Assembly (NCBI RefSeq): GCF_040183065.1
Contig: NC_091124.1
Coordinates: 69,759,001 to 69,823,000, forward strand
Source: Periplaneta americana
Lineage: Eukaryota > Arthropoda > Insecta > Blattodea > Blattidae
DNA: 64,000 nt
Direction: 5' to 3'
Below are positions 37,001-51,700 of the stretch, one piece after another. The notes beneath the pieces are model-generated. The model did not search any database and was not told where the DNA came from. It saw only the letters and a program-made list of their open reading frames with translations. The number at the start of each line of letters is the position of its first letter. The stretch's first letter is position 1. The position numbers and the translations under genes were made by a program.

Positions 37001-39199
37001 ATGCTGTAGATATAGCATTTAGAAATTTATTATTTCTTATATGTCTGTTTTTCTATTATCATTATTTTATGATATGTAACAAACATTATTCCTTAAAATC
37101 TATAGAAATTGTACTTAATTGTCTATTAGCAATGTTACATGATACATTTATCTTACTACACGAAAATGATACAGAACACAAAACACAAACAAGTGAAACC
37201 AGGTTAGATTACATGATACATTTAACTTACATATAGACTTCCTTTGGCACAATAATCTGTTATGATGAGAACACGCATGGGCTCAAGACAAGCACCAATG
37301 AAGGAATTAATATTGTCATGACGTATATCACGCAATACACGCATTTCCTTCATCACTTCACGAGGAATGTCCTTCTTCTTGGAAAACTTAAGCTCTTTGA
37401 TGCGCACCATAACACCTTTGTACTGACCAGTTGCTGCAAATACTTGAGCCCCACATCGTGACTCATATGACGTCGCACTCACCAAGCTCAGCTGTAACAA
37501 GACATCCAAGTTAATACATATTCTACAAGAAATACAGGTTGTAAATATTAGGCCTATACGTACTAGTACCAAAATTTTGACAGATTTCATTTCGCCAAAA
37601 TATTACACTCTTGTATTGTTCCACATCTTAAAGCTTCAATGCTAGTGTAAGATCTATGGAATACAATAAATGGAATGAAAAATGGAAATTAAATACAGAT
37701 CGTTTATATATAAAATAGTCCCAATACCTTTTGCCATTATCTTAGTAATTTGATCGCAATTATTGGTAATTTACATGTCCAATAATTTCCGTATTGTTAG
37801 TAATTTAAAGCATAATGTCTAGAAATAACACTAACTTATGACTTAATTGTTAACTGATAGCGTTAAAGCGCATTTACACCAGCACAACATTGTTGGCAAA
37901 ATAAGTTAGCAACAAATCGTATTAGACCAATGTTGATAAGAAATTTTAACAACACTTTTCTGTATTGAGGTCTTTAAAACAAATCAACATTATATATCTT
38001 GATTAAACAACTTTTAACACTATATCACTTCGGAAAACATATTATGTGTCTTTCTCGTGTGAAATTTACATTATCTCGTTAACATTTTTCAGCCTATTAA
38101 TGAGGCAATGTAAATTTAACAGGAGAAAGACACATAATACCGGTACGTTTTCCAAAATCAACATTATTGTCAGAATTTAGATGAGTTCAGGATGTTGAGA
38201 AAGGAATATGAGCTATTATTTTCAGGACAACTTTTTAAGTTCCACTAGTGACTATTTTCCTGCGTTTCGAACCACTTTGTTCTGTTTTTTTTTTTTCACT
38301 CATAATAACTCTACCAATTATGTTTAATAATCCGTGGCGCTACAGCCCGTGAAGGGCCTAGACCGACCAGCCGGCTGCTGGCCTCACGCCCACATGCCGA
38401 AGCAGAGGTGGACGATCATCCAACCAGAATGGAGGTATCGTGTGGTTAGCACGATGATCCCCCCAGCCGTTATAGCTGGCATTCGAAACCGGATTTCGCT
38501 ACCTATCGTAGCTCCCCAAGCGCATCACGATGCTGGGTGGGCACCGGTCCTATACACTGGCCGAAATTTCATGAGAAAATTTCTTCCCCCATGAGGACCC
38601 GAACCAGCGCACCAATTATGTTTAGATGTCATTATTTGATCTTCTGTTGAGACAATAATTATGTAGGCTAATTTTTGCCAATTTTCGATGAAAAATCTAA
38701 TCAATTTAAAACTTTAGTAAAGCTTTAGTTATGCATTTTTAAAACCCAGTGCAAAAGCCATATTTATGGGAATCTTTTTGTTTTAGTTTAAATAGGCCTG
38801 TATAGGTACCATGGTTCTGACTCTGCAAGTTAGTGTCAAATTGTGTTTAATTACTTGAAAAAATATAAAGGTGTAAAAAATTTTTAATAATTGAAGACCT
38901 CCCTGGAATAAGGATGTAACCAATAAAACTGTCATTCATGTCAGGATAAAGGAAAATAATTTCATCGGAGTAGGGTGACCAGATTCACATCTATAAAAAG
39001 AGGACACAAAGCTTAAAAAAGGACATTGTTCGAAAAAAGAGGACAAAAAATATGTATTTAGACTTAGGCTTGAGCCTATATTATAGTTTAAATTACGTAA
39101 ATATCTATTTTATTAAAAAATATTAAGTACAGATTTAGGCTTATATCATGCTTAAAAGTATGTTAATATCTATTTTATTACAAAATAATTACGAAAAAC

Positions 39200-39245
<46 letters not shown>

Positions 39246-42200
39246 TGATGATTTTACAGTTAGCTACATCTGAAAGTCAAGAGAACTATAATTATTAAAG
39301 AGGACAGAAAATATCTGTTTAGATTTATATTCGCACCTCGACCTCTCAATTTACTAGCAACCTGTGAACAACGACCATAACAAGGAGGAGCAAAGTGAGT
39401 TATGATCGTCGGCAAACAATATATTCCGTCCATGCTGCTGTCACCTACTTGCACAAGCGGAGTTATGGGGGGCACTGCCAGCCCCCAAACTTGTCTGAAC
39501 TTTTTTTCTTCTATTATTGTTAGAAAGTATTGAATTCAAAATATCTTTTTTTGCTTTTGTTTATGATTAAGTTTCTGTGCTTAAATTGATGAATTAATGT
39601 CTTCAGATCATGTGTCTGGACTATAATATATATTTTAAATTTCTGAATGTATAAGAATTTCTATACCTCATTTGAGGAATGGAAGCACTGTAATGTTTCT
39701 TTTGCAACAGCTTGTACTCATGTGTTAGAAGTCTGCAGGTGTTCAGGCGGCCACTTGGAGAAATATGAATAACATACTGCACAACAATGCAGAAAAAGGA
39801 AAAGTGATCCTCGTGTAATGAGTAAACTTAAAGACGAGAGTAAATAAAATAATTAGAGTTTATATTTCATGTATATTCAGGAAGGTAAGCTTCATATAAA
39901 AAGTTTCTGTTAGCACTGATGGTACCACGTTCAATCTATAATGGAGGGACGAGGTAAATGAGTTCCCCATAACCCCATTATGTGGGGATTCTATAGTTTT
40001 GCTTTGCCCCCCCCCCCCCAAGGGAACGGTTCTCTCTCCGCCTATGCCTACTTGGAAAATTACTTGAAAAAGGCGCCAAATCAGATAATTTCAAAATATC
40101 AGGCATACAAGTTACGAAAAGCAGGACATTTCTTGATTTTTAAAAAATCCGTCCAGACCTCGGACAAAGGCCTAAAAAGGAGGACATGTCCAGACAAAAG
40201 AGGACGTCTGTTCACCCTACACGACATATTTCATTAGGCCTATATTTACTATCATAATCATTTGACTAAATAAGGATACAAATTTATTTATTGTTATAAA
40301 TAATGCTTTAAAATTACTTTTGTGCGAGATCGTGCGTATTTGCTTGGTTTCCGCATAAAACCAATCCGCGGAAAGTTTAAAATTCCACATTCAGTATTCC
40401 CAACCTAACACACATAACAATTTCCCTCTTCTTACCGCTTAAGTGACATTGATTTTACTGCTTTAGGTTTTTAACATATTATTTTTAGAGACGTTCAATA
40501 TAGTAATAATTATAAATTGGAAACTTACCACTGCAATTTCACCTAAATTGCACTGTTAATTATTGTTTTTAAATATTTGCAAAAATTAAATAAACCCTAC
40601 AACTCCACTAAAGTTACTGCATTCGTGATGCAAGTAACATTAAGGAAGCCGTGAAAAAATCAACAAGATTCCAGACTCATCATAGACTGGGGGAAAAAAA
40701 AGACAGACGTATATCACGGCCTGCTGAAGTATAGTAAACACAGAAAACATTTTAAAGCAACAATGTTGAAGATAGATATTTTTGTTTTGCAAATTTGCCG
40801 TCATTGAACAGAAACCAAGATGGAGATTTCATTGCAACTAATTAGAAATTCCTCTTTCAGGTATGTAATAAACGATCTTCGCACAAAATAATGTACGATA
40901 CACAAGCGGTATGTTTTCTTTCAATTCTCGAAAATTAAAAAGCTCAACTACGTTTCGCTTTTTCAAACTTTTCCTCGAACATGAAAACTTCAACATACCG
41001 CTCATGTAACGCATATCACTATTTCCACATACATAACATATTTCAAGAATATGGTGTTGCATCCTTTTTCGGAGGAGATCTTCAATTAATATTAAAGAGT
41101 AATGAGTTCAGGAATGGTACAGAGTCACACTAACCTTGCTTGGAGAAGACACAATGTCGTTGTTACAATACCCGTGTAAATCTTGAGGGTCAATCTTCCA
41201 CAGCAGACCTTCTATCTCCTGCTCTATTTTCCACTTGCGGTAAATGGATAGTGTTATAACACCAGCACAAAACAAGCATACAGCAAGTGTCGCTGCAGCA
41301 ATCACACTGGTTTCCTGCGAATCACTTTGACACCGCTCGTGCTTGAAGCCACAACTAGGCTCATCGTCTGGCTTACGTCCTCCAGGCCAATCAATGTGAC
41401 AGTCCGAGTCAGAATCAGACTCGTGTTTGAAAAAGCTCGGGCAATCCGGCTTATATTCCTGTAAGAAAATTAGAATAATATTACGTACACATTTTTTCCT
41501 GCCTGCAAGGAAAAACAGAATTTTAGACTCAATACGTTTTTAATTATTTTTTAGCTCATGACATGAAACTTTTTAGAGTACAAAGACAGGATATGATTTG
41601 AAATTAATGAAAAGCTTCTATGTACGTTAATCTCTTGAATTTTGTATGTGCCTGGGCAACTAATATTATTAACCAGCTTGTTTTTTTTTTCATAAGTTTT
41701 CGTAACCAGTCTGCAAAATCTTTGCATCAATCCTATCTCATATTTCTCTTCTCTATTTATTATAGGCCCCAGTATTTCTATAGTCTACATTTTCTGACTT
41801 AACTGCTGTAGATCCTGCAGTCTCAAGGGTTCTGCAAAGACATGTATCCGCGAAATAGCAAACATTGCGAACGATATGTGACCAGTGAATTTTGCCTACA
41901 ACCCTTTCATTTAGGCTCGCACCCTACGTAGTTTACGACGCACGAGCTCTTAGAGGTGCGGCATAGTGTATCTTCAGTCGCCATACGGCATTCCCTGTAG
42001 TCACAAGTCGTGTTACGAAAGTCTTGATTCTTCAAGTGTACAAAGATAGGTAAATGTCTAGCAACAAATTCTCATTGCGTGTATATACACAATACGTACA
42101 TAAAAAGTAGAAGGTCGTGTGCGAAAATGAGACGTAAATTTCGAACAAAATTTCCAAACAGATCTGTGCCTTCTGCCGAAACAATTAGAAAATTCGTTAA

Positions 42201-44948
42201 AAGATTTAAAGAAACAGGCTCAGTGAACAATCGAAAATCAAACAGAAAATGCAGTGTTCTTACAGAAGGAACATTAGATGAGACTGGTGAAGGATTGGGG
42301 GCCATTTTCAGCAGCGACTGTGAACATGGTAAGTCCAAATTGAACATTTATTGTTAGTACTGTTATGTATTGTAGAAGTGTCGGAGAAATGGTTACACGG
42401 TCGCCGAAAACGACACTAGCAATAGACCACGAGTCACCCGCCGTTTTCTCGCATCACGTCATAATATTGTCGTACTTTTTCCATCAGACTTATGCTTTTC
42501 ATAACAATTCAGTTATTTTATTATGTTGCGAATGATATTACTGCGTACAGTTTACTTTCTTGAACTAGATATTTTAGAAAGAATAGGGATCATGTAATAA
42601 ATAAAATAATTAGAAAGCAATGTGATATCTATATAAAGAATGGAAGAGTGGAAATGGCATGCATCAAGAATGGGCGAGTAGAGGATTATGAGAATTGCAA
42701 GGGATGATCGACCTCTTGGAGAAAGAAGCCCCGTGAAGCCTAAGAAAAGATGGAACGATTGTATTCTGATAAATACTGACATACAGACCGATTATTTAGT
42801 CCTGACAGCTCGGAAACGCGAAAGAGGGAAAGTAATAGGAGTAGTGGGGAGAGCTCCGGAGTAGAGATAAGAGCGAGCGGTCAGTAAAGAAATGCAGTAC
42901 AGCTTAACTGTACTGGAAACACACCGCTCTACCGCATGCGTGACATCCGATCGCTCTGAAGGCAAGCGACCAACTCGAACACCCCTTGGCGTAACTTAAT
43001 GGACTCGCCTAACCCAGGCGCACATTGTCGATGACTGTCAGGATTAAATAATCAGACTGCACGGGAAACTGAAAATCTATCCCACAGTTACCTCGAGAGC
43101 AGCTACAAATCTGCGCGACCACTCGTTTGATTTGTAATCACGAGTTCTGCAATATGAAAATGATAAGACACGCACGATACACTTTGAGAGAACCATAATA
43201 AAAAAATTGTTTTCGCAGCATCATAATATTTTCTATACATATATTCATATATGAGGTCTCGCCGTCCTCATTGAATAATCAGTGAGTATGAGTAGTCATA
43301 CTGTAGATACCTTTGGAGAAAAATTCGTTCCGGCACCGGGAATCGATTCGAATAGGACCTGAGTTCGATTCCCGGTGTCGGAACGAATTTTTCTCCAATA
43401 ATAGGTGTCTATAATATTTTTTATTTATACTTCGCATAATGACTAAGTAAAAATGAGAAGTAATGACGTCATTGTAATATGTACAATCTTGGGAACTTAT
43501 GTAATACTTACTGGATTTTCTCCTTGTTGGAAACCTGACACTGGCCTCATGAGGTAATTACAAGTGAAATTGTGCAACTTCGCATTGTAGACGTAGGGAA
43601 ACGGTTTGAGTGCTGCCACCGAGAAGTTACCCTCAGAATCCCCGTTGTTGTCCATTTTTATGGATGCCCCTGTAATACCTACAAAACAGAAACAATTATA
43701 ATATTTTTAGTACCGCATTTCTATAAAAGGGTGCAATATAATAGCATTTACAGATATTACAGTAAGTACTACAGAAATTATTGTGCATTACGCAATCGGT
43801 CCTCATACGATATGGCAGATGTCGAGAATGACGGGTTGCCGAATTTCCGATGTTAATAGTTGTATGTATGAAGAATTTACTTGCCTGCTGAGGGTGTCTG
43901 GAAAGATTTCTGTGTTGGGATTACAAGTGACTTGACGGTGATAGAGCGGTAGCCCGGTATACATGAAGAGTGCGCTTTTAACGTAAGTGAAATTCTATTA
44001 AAAAACCAATACCGTATCACGATAATGTAAACATAACAAGGTAAAGAAAAAAGAAGTAACGAAACGGAGATTCCACAAGGAAGACTCATTCATGCCGGTA
44101 AAAACTATCATCCGTTGGGCCACGTTGGCATATGACAAACGAGTTGCAGCACAAGCACAGTTATGAAAGCTTAACTTTCCAAACTCCACAATTTTAGATT
44201 TCACTGAAATACAGTCGAACTTTTCTAATCTAACGTTTTTAATTCGAAATCGTGAATAAATCGAACTTTTTGAGCGGCCCTTTGACACAGATACCTTTAC
44301 AATGCAATGTTTAAAAAATCGTCTGAAATTCGATTTTTTTTATAATTCGAAGTGAAATCCAACGAAATTTATTTAGTTTAAAATTACGATAATCAGTCCG
44401 TAAATAACGCGAGCAGACTGTCGCCCTGTCTTCGGGTGAAGAATCAGAACATCCTGAGAAACTATTGCCTACAATCGTCCAGACCATGGACCACATCCAG
44501 GAATTAAGAAGGAAGGGCAACAAAATGTGAGTGAAATAATTTTCCAATTGCTCAATAAACTCGAAGAATTTTACATGAATTAAAGATTAAACGCTAACAA
44601 ACAAAAGTATCAAGCTTTAAAAAACTTTGAATGCTCAAAATTTAACAATATTGTACAAAATATTGAATAATTAGTTTTGTTCTTACTGTATTGCATCAAT
44701 TTTTTATACAAGAGATTATGGGTACGATTCCCATACGGGCTCCATACATTTAGTTCGCTGGTTTGAATCGCTTCTCTCGAAAAACGTTGCTGTATTCAAA
44801 TCAAACTGCCACTGGCGCAGAAAGTATGCAAACATTCGAAACTTGTCTAGGTCAATTTTGTAATGGTTCCTTCAACTTCGAATTAACCAAGTTCGACTGT
44901 ACAACATTTCAACACTGCGGAATCTCCTTGTCAGTGATTGTCGATGTA

Positions 44949-45024
<76 letters not shown>

Positions 45025-45716
45025 CAACAACAACAACGTATGTATGTATGTATGTATGTATGTATGTATGTATGTATGTATGTATGTATGTACGTATGTA
45101 CTGTATGTATGTAGTCCACACCTGTGGAGTAACGGTCAGCGCGTCTGGCCGCGAAACCAGGTGGCCCGGGTTCGATTCCCGGTCGGGGCAAGTTACCTGG
45201 TTGAGGTTTTTTTCCGGGGTTTTCCCTCAACCCAAGCTGAGCAAATGCTGGGTAACTTTCGGTGCTGGACCCCGGACTCATTTCACCGGCATTATCACAT
45301 TCATCTCATTCAGACGCTAAATAACATAAGATGTTGATAAAGCGTCGTAAAATAACCTACTAAAATAAAAATAAAATGTCTGTATGTATGTATGTGTATT
45401 TATTAACACTACAATTGAGGGGTTTGGGAGAAAAACCAGGCAGTTCCAATTCAGTACTTTTCGAGACAAGGAAGAAAAACCTACCGCCAAACAATAAGTA
45501 TGTACAGAAGAGGCAGGTCCAAAATGCATTATAACTGTGAATGTAATTCTTGGAACTACCTGGTTCTTCGACCAAACGATAGAGCGTATTTGTTTTGTCC
45601 TCCGTGCACAAATACTCGTAACTAAAAAATGAAAAAAATTGGAGCTGCCTGATTTTTCCCCCAAACCCCTCAATTGGATATACACCCGGCAATTGGGTAT
45701 ACACCCGACAATTGGG

Positions 45717-45773
<57 letters not shown>

Positions 45774-48700
45774 TCACCATTGAAATATAGGACCTTAACT
45801 TGAATTGTGTCATAAGAATAGTGACAAAAATTTAAATTATAATATTTTTTTCTATTTCCTTTCCCACAGCGGTAAATACTCGTACAATCATTTTTATCAT
45901 TAACTTTGAGCCCCAAGATAATGTTTATATTTAGAAAGCAGCCAAAGTATATAGATGAAAATCTGTAACTCATATTCACAGAGAGCGCATGGTAGCATAG
46001 CGGTAAAGACTCTGCGCTAAAAGCCGTAAAATCGAGGGTTCGCTTACCGATGAGATCATGGACTTTTCCCCATTGATTTAATCCAGGGATGTCAAAGCGC
46101 CTGTACTGCGTACTCATACTACAAGCAATACAAATCCAACAAGGTTCACTTTTCAGCAAGATAAGGAAATGTTATGCGGGTTTTCGAGACAACACAATGC
46201 AAGCGCTTTGACATCCCTGCTATTCCTTTCGGCCGTACAGCTCATGCATTTTGTCCAGACACTCCCCCACTGTTCCTACAGAGCTGCGCACAAGATCGGA
46301 TGAGTCTATTTAAGAATTACAGGGGAATGGGTTAGTCTTTGCCTTGAACTCGGTAGACACACGCCCGACCTTCCCTTCTACTCCTATCCCCTCCACAGAA
46401 ACGGTGTTCTCGTACTGCACATCGCGAGGTCGTGACAAAATGCATGAGCAGTATTAGTACTATGACCCTCAGATTTACTCAGTCTCTAACAGAAATGAGT
46501 ACCAATATGTTTCCTTGGGAGAAAAGGCTGCGAGCTAACATCCCTACTGTTACTCAGTGACGATTGTTTCATGAGGTGGAAGTCTTAACATCCCGTCACC
46601 CTAAAGATGTGTAATGGGATAGCTTTGCTTTTTATGATGTTGAAAACAACAGGTAGGAGAATGGAATGGTGAGAACATGACAAAAAGCGTTTTACACCAG
46701 ATGGTATACTTACTTTCGTATGTATTATTCTTCATCATTTCAATTATGAGTGTTCCATTACTAGCCACATTTCTTAGAATGGATTCATTGAAATAACCAT
46801 ACTTTTCAACCTCTCGTTTGAGAAGGGTATCCAGAGCACGTGCATACAACATCACAGCATCGTAAAGATAGGCTGCATATACGGACACATACTGCAAATA
46901 GAACACATTTCATTTGTTGGTAACATTTCTATGTGGTGAACTGCAGAGCCCTCAGACTCTAACTTCAGTCATATTTACTTGTTTATTATACGAAGTACAG
47001 AGAAAATATTGTGTTTTGCATAATACAGACTTTTCCGAAAATACACATTTTCATCATTCTTAACACAGAAATGGTTTCTGCACAGCATATGTCTGTTAAG
47101 GGTCCCTCATATTAAACGTTCCTTCGCCTATACTTCGTATAATGTAAACTTAAAATGTCTGCTCATATTAAACGTTCCTTCGCCTATACTTCGTATAATG
47201 TAAACTTAAAATGTCTGCTCATATTAAACGTTCCTTCGCCTATACTTCGTATAATGTAAACTTAAAATGTCTGCTCATATTAAACGTTCCATCATCTGTA
47301 CTTTGTATAATGTAAACTTAAAATGCCTGCTCAAATTAAATGCTCATTCATCTATACTTCGTAAAATGTCTGCTCATATTAAACGTTCCTTTGTCTATAC
47401 TTCGTATAATATAAACTTAAAATGTCTGCTCATATTAAACGTTCCTTCGCCTATACTTCGTATAATGTAGACTTAAAATATCTGCTCATATTAAACGTTC
47501 CTTCATCTGTACTTTGTATAATGTAAACTTAAAATGTCTGCTCATATTAAACGTTCCTTCATCTGTACTTCGTATAATGTAAACTTAAAATGCCTGCTCA
47601 CATTAAATGCTCGTTCATCTATACTTCGTAACATGTCTGCTCATATTAAATGTTCCTTTGTCTATACTTCGTTTAATGTAAACTTAAAATGCCTGCTCAT
47701 ATTAAACGTGTTCCTTCGTCTATACTTCGTATAATGTAAACTTAAAATGTCTGCTCATATTAAACGTTCTTTCGTCTATACTTCGTATTAATGTAAACTT
47801 AAAAATGTCTATTCATATTAAACGTTCCTTCGTCTATACTTCGTATTAATGTAAACTTAAAAATGCCTATTCATATTAAACGTTCTTTCGTCTATACTTC
47901 GTATTAATGTAAACTTAAAAATGCCTATTCATATTAAACGTTCCTTCGTCTATACTTCGTATTAATGTAAACTTAAAAATGCCTATGCATATTAAACGTG
48001 TTCCTTCGTCTATACTTCGTATAATGTAAACTTAAAAATGCCTATTCATATTAAACGTTCCTTCGTCTATACTTCGTATTAATGTAAACTTAAAAATGCC
48101 TATGCATATTAAACGTGTTCCTTCGTCTATACTTCGTATAATGTAAACTTAAAATGCCTGCTCATATTAAATGTTCCTTCGTCTATACTTCGTATTAATG
48201 TAAACTTAAAAATGACTATTCATATTAAACGTGTTCCTTCGTCTATACTTCGTATAATGTAAACTTAAAATGTCTGCTCATATTAAACGTTCTTTCGTCT
48301 ATACTTCGTATTAATGTAAACTTAAAAATGCCTATTCATATTAAACGTTCCTTCGTCTATACTTCGTATTAATGTAAACTTAAAAATGCCTATTCATATT
48401 AAACGTTCTTTCGTCTATACTTCGTATTAATGTAAACTTAAAAATGCCTATTCATATTAAACGTTCCTTCGTCTATACTTCGTATTAATGTAAACTTAAA
48501 AATGCCTATTCATATTAAACGTTCTTTCGTCTATACTTCGTATTAATGTAAACTTAAAAATGCCTATTCATATTAAACGTTCCTTCGTCTATACTTCGTA
48601 TTAATGTAAACTTAAAAATGCCTATGCATATTAAACGTGTTCCTTCGTCTATACTTCGTATAATGTAAACTTAAAATGCCTGCTCATATTAAATGTTCCT

Positions 48701-51700
48701 TCGTCTATACTTCGTATTAATGTAAACTTAAAAATGCCTATTCATATTAAACGTGTTCCTTCGTCTATACTTCGTATAATGTAAACTTAAAATTCCTGCT
48801 CATATTAAACGTTCCTTGTCTATACTTCGCATTAATGTAAACTTAAAAATGCCTATTCATATTAAACATTCCTTTGTCTATACTTCGTATAATGTAAAGT
48901 TAAAATGCCTGCTCATATTAAACGTTATTCCGTCTATCCCATATGACAAACTAATATCTGAGAAAATAAGAAAGTTAAATAAACATAACTTACCTTATGA
49001 AAGCCATCATTCGTTAAAATCTGTGGAACGGCGAAAGAGAATGGCTCCTTTTTGTTGTACTCTTGAACTTTGCTAGTGAACTCCCTGTATCGTTCTTCAT
49101 TTGGTGGACTGGAGACAACCACTAGCAATGAACGGCCGCGTTTTATGAAATCTCGCTCTTGGTCATGACAGTTTTCCACTTTATCCATATATTTTGGATC
49201 TGTGTGTGTAAAAACACCACAATCTCTTAAGTCACTGCAATAAAGTATAGCTAAGTACATTATTTGCTAATCTTCTTTCACGCACCTAAAGATCCAATAA
49301 AAAGTACGGTAATCAAAGGGCTGTTTTTCAGGACTAATTTATAGAAAAATGAAATTTGACTTCTTGATGAAATCTGTTTTGATAAAATCTTAATTTTCTA
49401 CATAGTCAGATTACGCGACAAGTTGATTTTTTTAATTATTTACCTTGAATCTTAAATTCTTGGAATACTTTATGGGCATGCTCATGGAAATAATTCCAAA
49501 AAGTTTCATATTCAACAACAATTTCTGATAATTAAGCTGTTAATAATATAGAAACAAACGAAAATATCTTCATTCACATGCATGGCTCCTTTAAAATGAA
49601 ATCCGTACTGTATATTACAGCTAAAAAATCGTATTAATGGATCTTCTGTTATCTTTAGCTATTTCTAAATATCGAATTTGAGCACTTCAAATTTAGAGAA
49701 CGTGCTACAGCACACTATGATTGATTGATTGATTGGTTTCCAAAGCCGAATATTAGACAAAACAGTTGTTGTCTCTTCGATACTACTGTAGTTTCAACTT
49801 ATTGGACTGTCATTTTCAATTTGTAAAAATTGTAGACGTATGTTAGTGGGGATTATTACACTTAGAAGCTTGGACCAAAGAGATTTTGAAACAGATATTG
49901 TTGTTTCAATTTATTAGAAATATTATAGGATATGATCCATCCAGGAAATATTTACAAATTATGTTTATGAGTTAGGGAAGTCCCCGTATGTTCCCTATGT
50001 GGGCAGTCTGAGAAAATGGCTCAATATTTCTTTATGGAATGTGAAACTTGGATGTCTAAGCCATTTATTTTTCTGTAGCATCTAATAGCAAGCATACCAA
50101 TCACATGACATCCGAGAAAACTACTAACATGCAGGATGGGAAAGAATATAAATGTTTGCTTATTGTCATTCGGAAGTTATAACTTATACATACGTACAAA
50201 AAGTTCCGTTTTCTTGTAATAACAAATGACTTTATAAGACAGTTCCGTGTAGCAGAAAGTTCTGGGATGTGGTAAACCCATTAGTCACAGAAAAACCTAG
50301 CATGCATTTTATTCTTGCAATGCAAACGACGTATTATGCATGAGAAGCTGCAGAAAAACTCAGTTTATATTATTTTCTTTCTCAGAGACATGAAATCCAA
50401 AAGGAATAATTATCTCTAGCGGGAATATGCAAGATGTTGCAGAAAAGACGACGACTGCAGTAGCAAAGGGAAATAAAAATATACATCATTACTATGTGGA
50501 ATTTATTTTCCCAGAGGAGAGAGATAACTTCCTCTCTTTCTGCTGTATTGTGAATATGAGTCTTGAGCGGCCCCTGATGACACCTGAGGCATCACATTGG
50601 TTTGATAATGTAAGTTTTATAAGAAGATATGAATATAGGCCTACATCACATGGATTGCGCCTGAAAGGTAGAGGCAAGAACATTTCGCTTCTTATTGCTA
50701 ATAGTCTCTATTCTTTATAGCAGTGGTCGTCAGCACTCGTTGAAATGTGCAATGGGTACGCGGTGCCGTCCCGTGTGCACTGTCGTGCAACAGGGAGAGA
50801 TAGAGAGCATACCCGCTAGCAACTACGAGAGCATTATAGTGCACTGCGTTTTCCGCGGGTAAGAGAGGTTAGCCCCAGCGTGCTCTGTGCTGACGACCTC
50901 TGCTTTATAGCATCAGAGGTAACCATATAGGGTAAAAGTTGGTAATATTATGATATGAGTAATATTGTCATAGTTTTTTTTAGAATTTATTACAATTTTA
51001 CTGAGCGAGAGGAAGATCGGTTTCTTCCGTCAACGTATTAAGGGAAATGGACAAGTTTTATCATAATATTACAAATCTTTACCCTATAGTATAAAAATAA
51101 AAGCAGATAACATTTCAGTGTTATTTAATGCTAGGGCTTCTTCTTTTTGGGTTAAACCTTCTGTAAGTAAGGTGTTTGAAATAAGTTCAATGAAAATATG
51201 ATGGATATTATGAGGTTTCAAATAGTGAATATTCTAAACACAGTAATTTGACTATTTTTCATCAAAATATAGTAAAACTTATTTCATACGTTTCGCACTT
51301 CTGCGTTTTTCACATTTATTCATTTTCTCTGAAGCCCCGGCAAAATTCCTACTCTTTCCATGTTAATTTATTTCGAATATAGACCTACATTTTTATTTTT
51401 TAATTTTTTTTTACACGTAGCTACACGATCGTATTTTAAAACCCCGAGAGATACGAAAGGTCAATTATACGTTCTAAATAATAAATTTTGTTCGAAATTA
51501 GTTTTACCGTGAAAATGTAAGAATGCGAAATGCAGCAAATACTCATTGTTAAGATGCAACCACTTACTCGTAGAAATTCGTGGAAATTCGAAGTAGCCCA
51601 TGTTTCCCTCCAACAATCTTGTGTTCTTTAATGACGCTGTTACTGAATTAGAAACAGTGAACCGTTTCGTAACACATGATGATGTAATTGAACAAATTAT

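Larger units (their letters stand above)
29324..37230 (-). other. intron 6 (7.9 kb), the longest intron
   Basis: Besides the transposon pieces listed separately, it has nothing recognisable at 29324-30119, 32276-33620 and 36640-37230. TAGGCCTA occurs near 31000, 32470, 32874 and 36777; TACCGGTA at 33629, 35151 and 35235. Confidence 0.6.
37492..41134 (-). other. intron 5
   Basis: Contains the dispersed repeat copy at 37993-38110 with an inverted partner, a SINE, and a hAT-like element, all listed separately. The 40220-41134 part holds nothing recognisable; TAGGCCTA near 37550 and 40241. Confidence 0.6.

Noticed and set aside
47130-48900. True loxP sites
   Set aside because: Only one arm and part of the spacer match; the second arm is missing in every unit examined.
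47098-48948. CRISPR-like array
   Set aside because: Units are contiguous 56-58 bp repeats without unique spacers, in a eukaryotic intron; it is a minisatellite.
49200-49260. Extension of exon 2 upstream through CGVFTHT
   Set aside because: Open in frame and preceded by a possible acceptor, but that acceptor breaks the phase with exon 1, whereas 49199 fits exactly.
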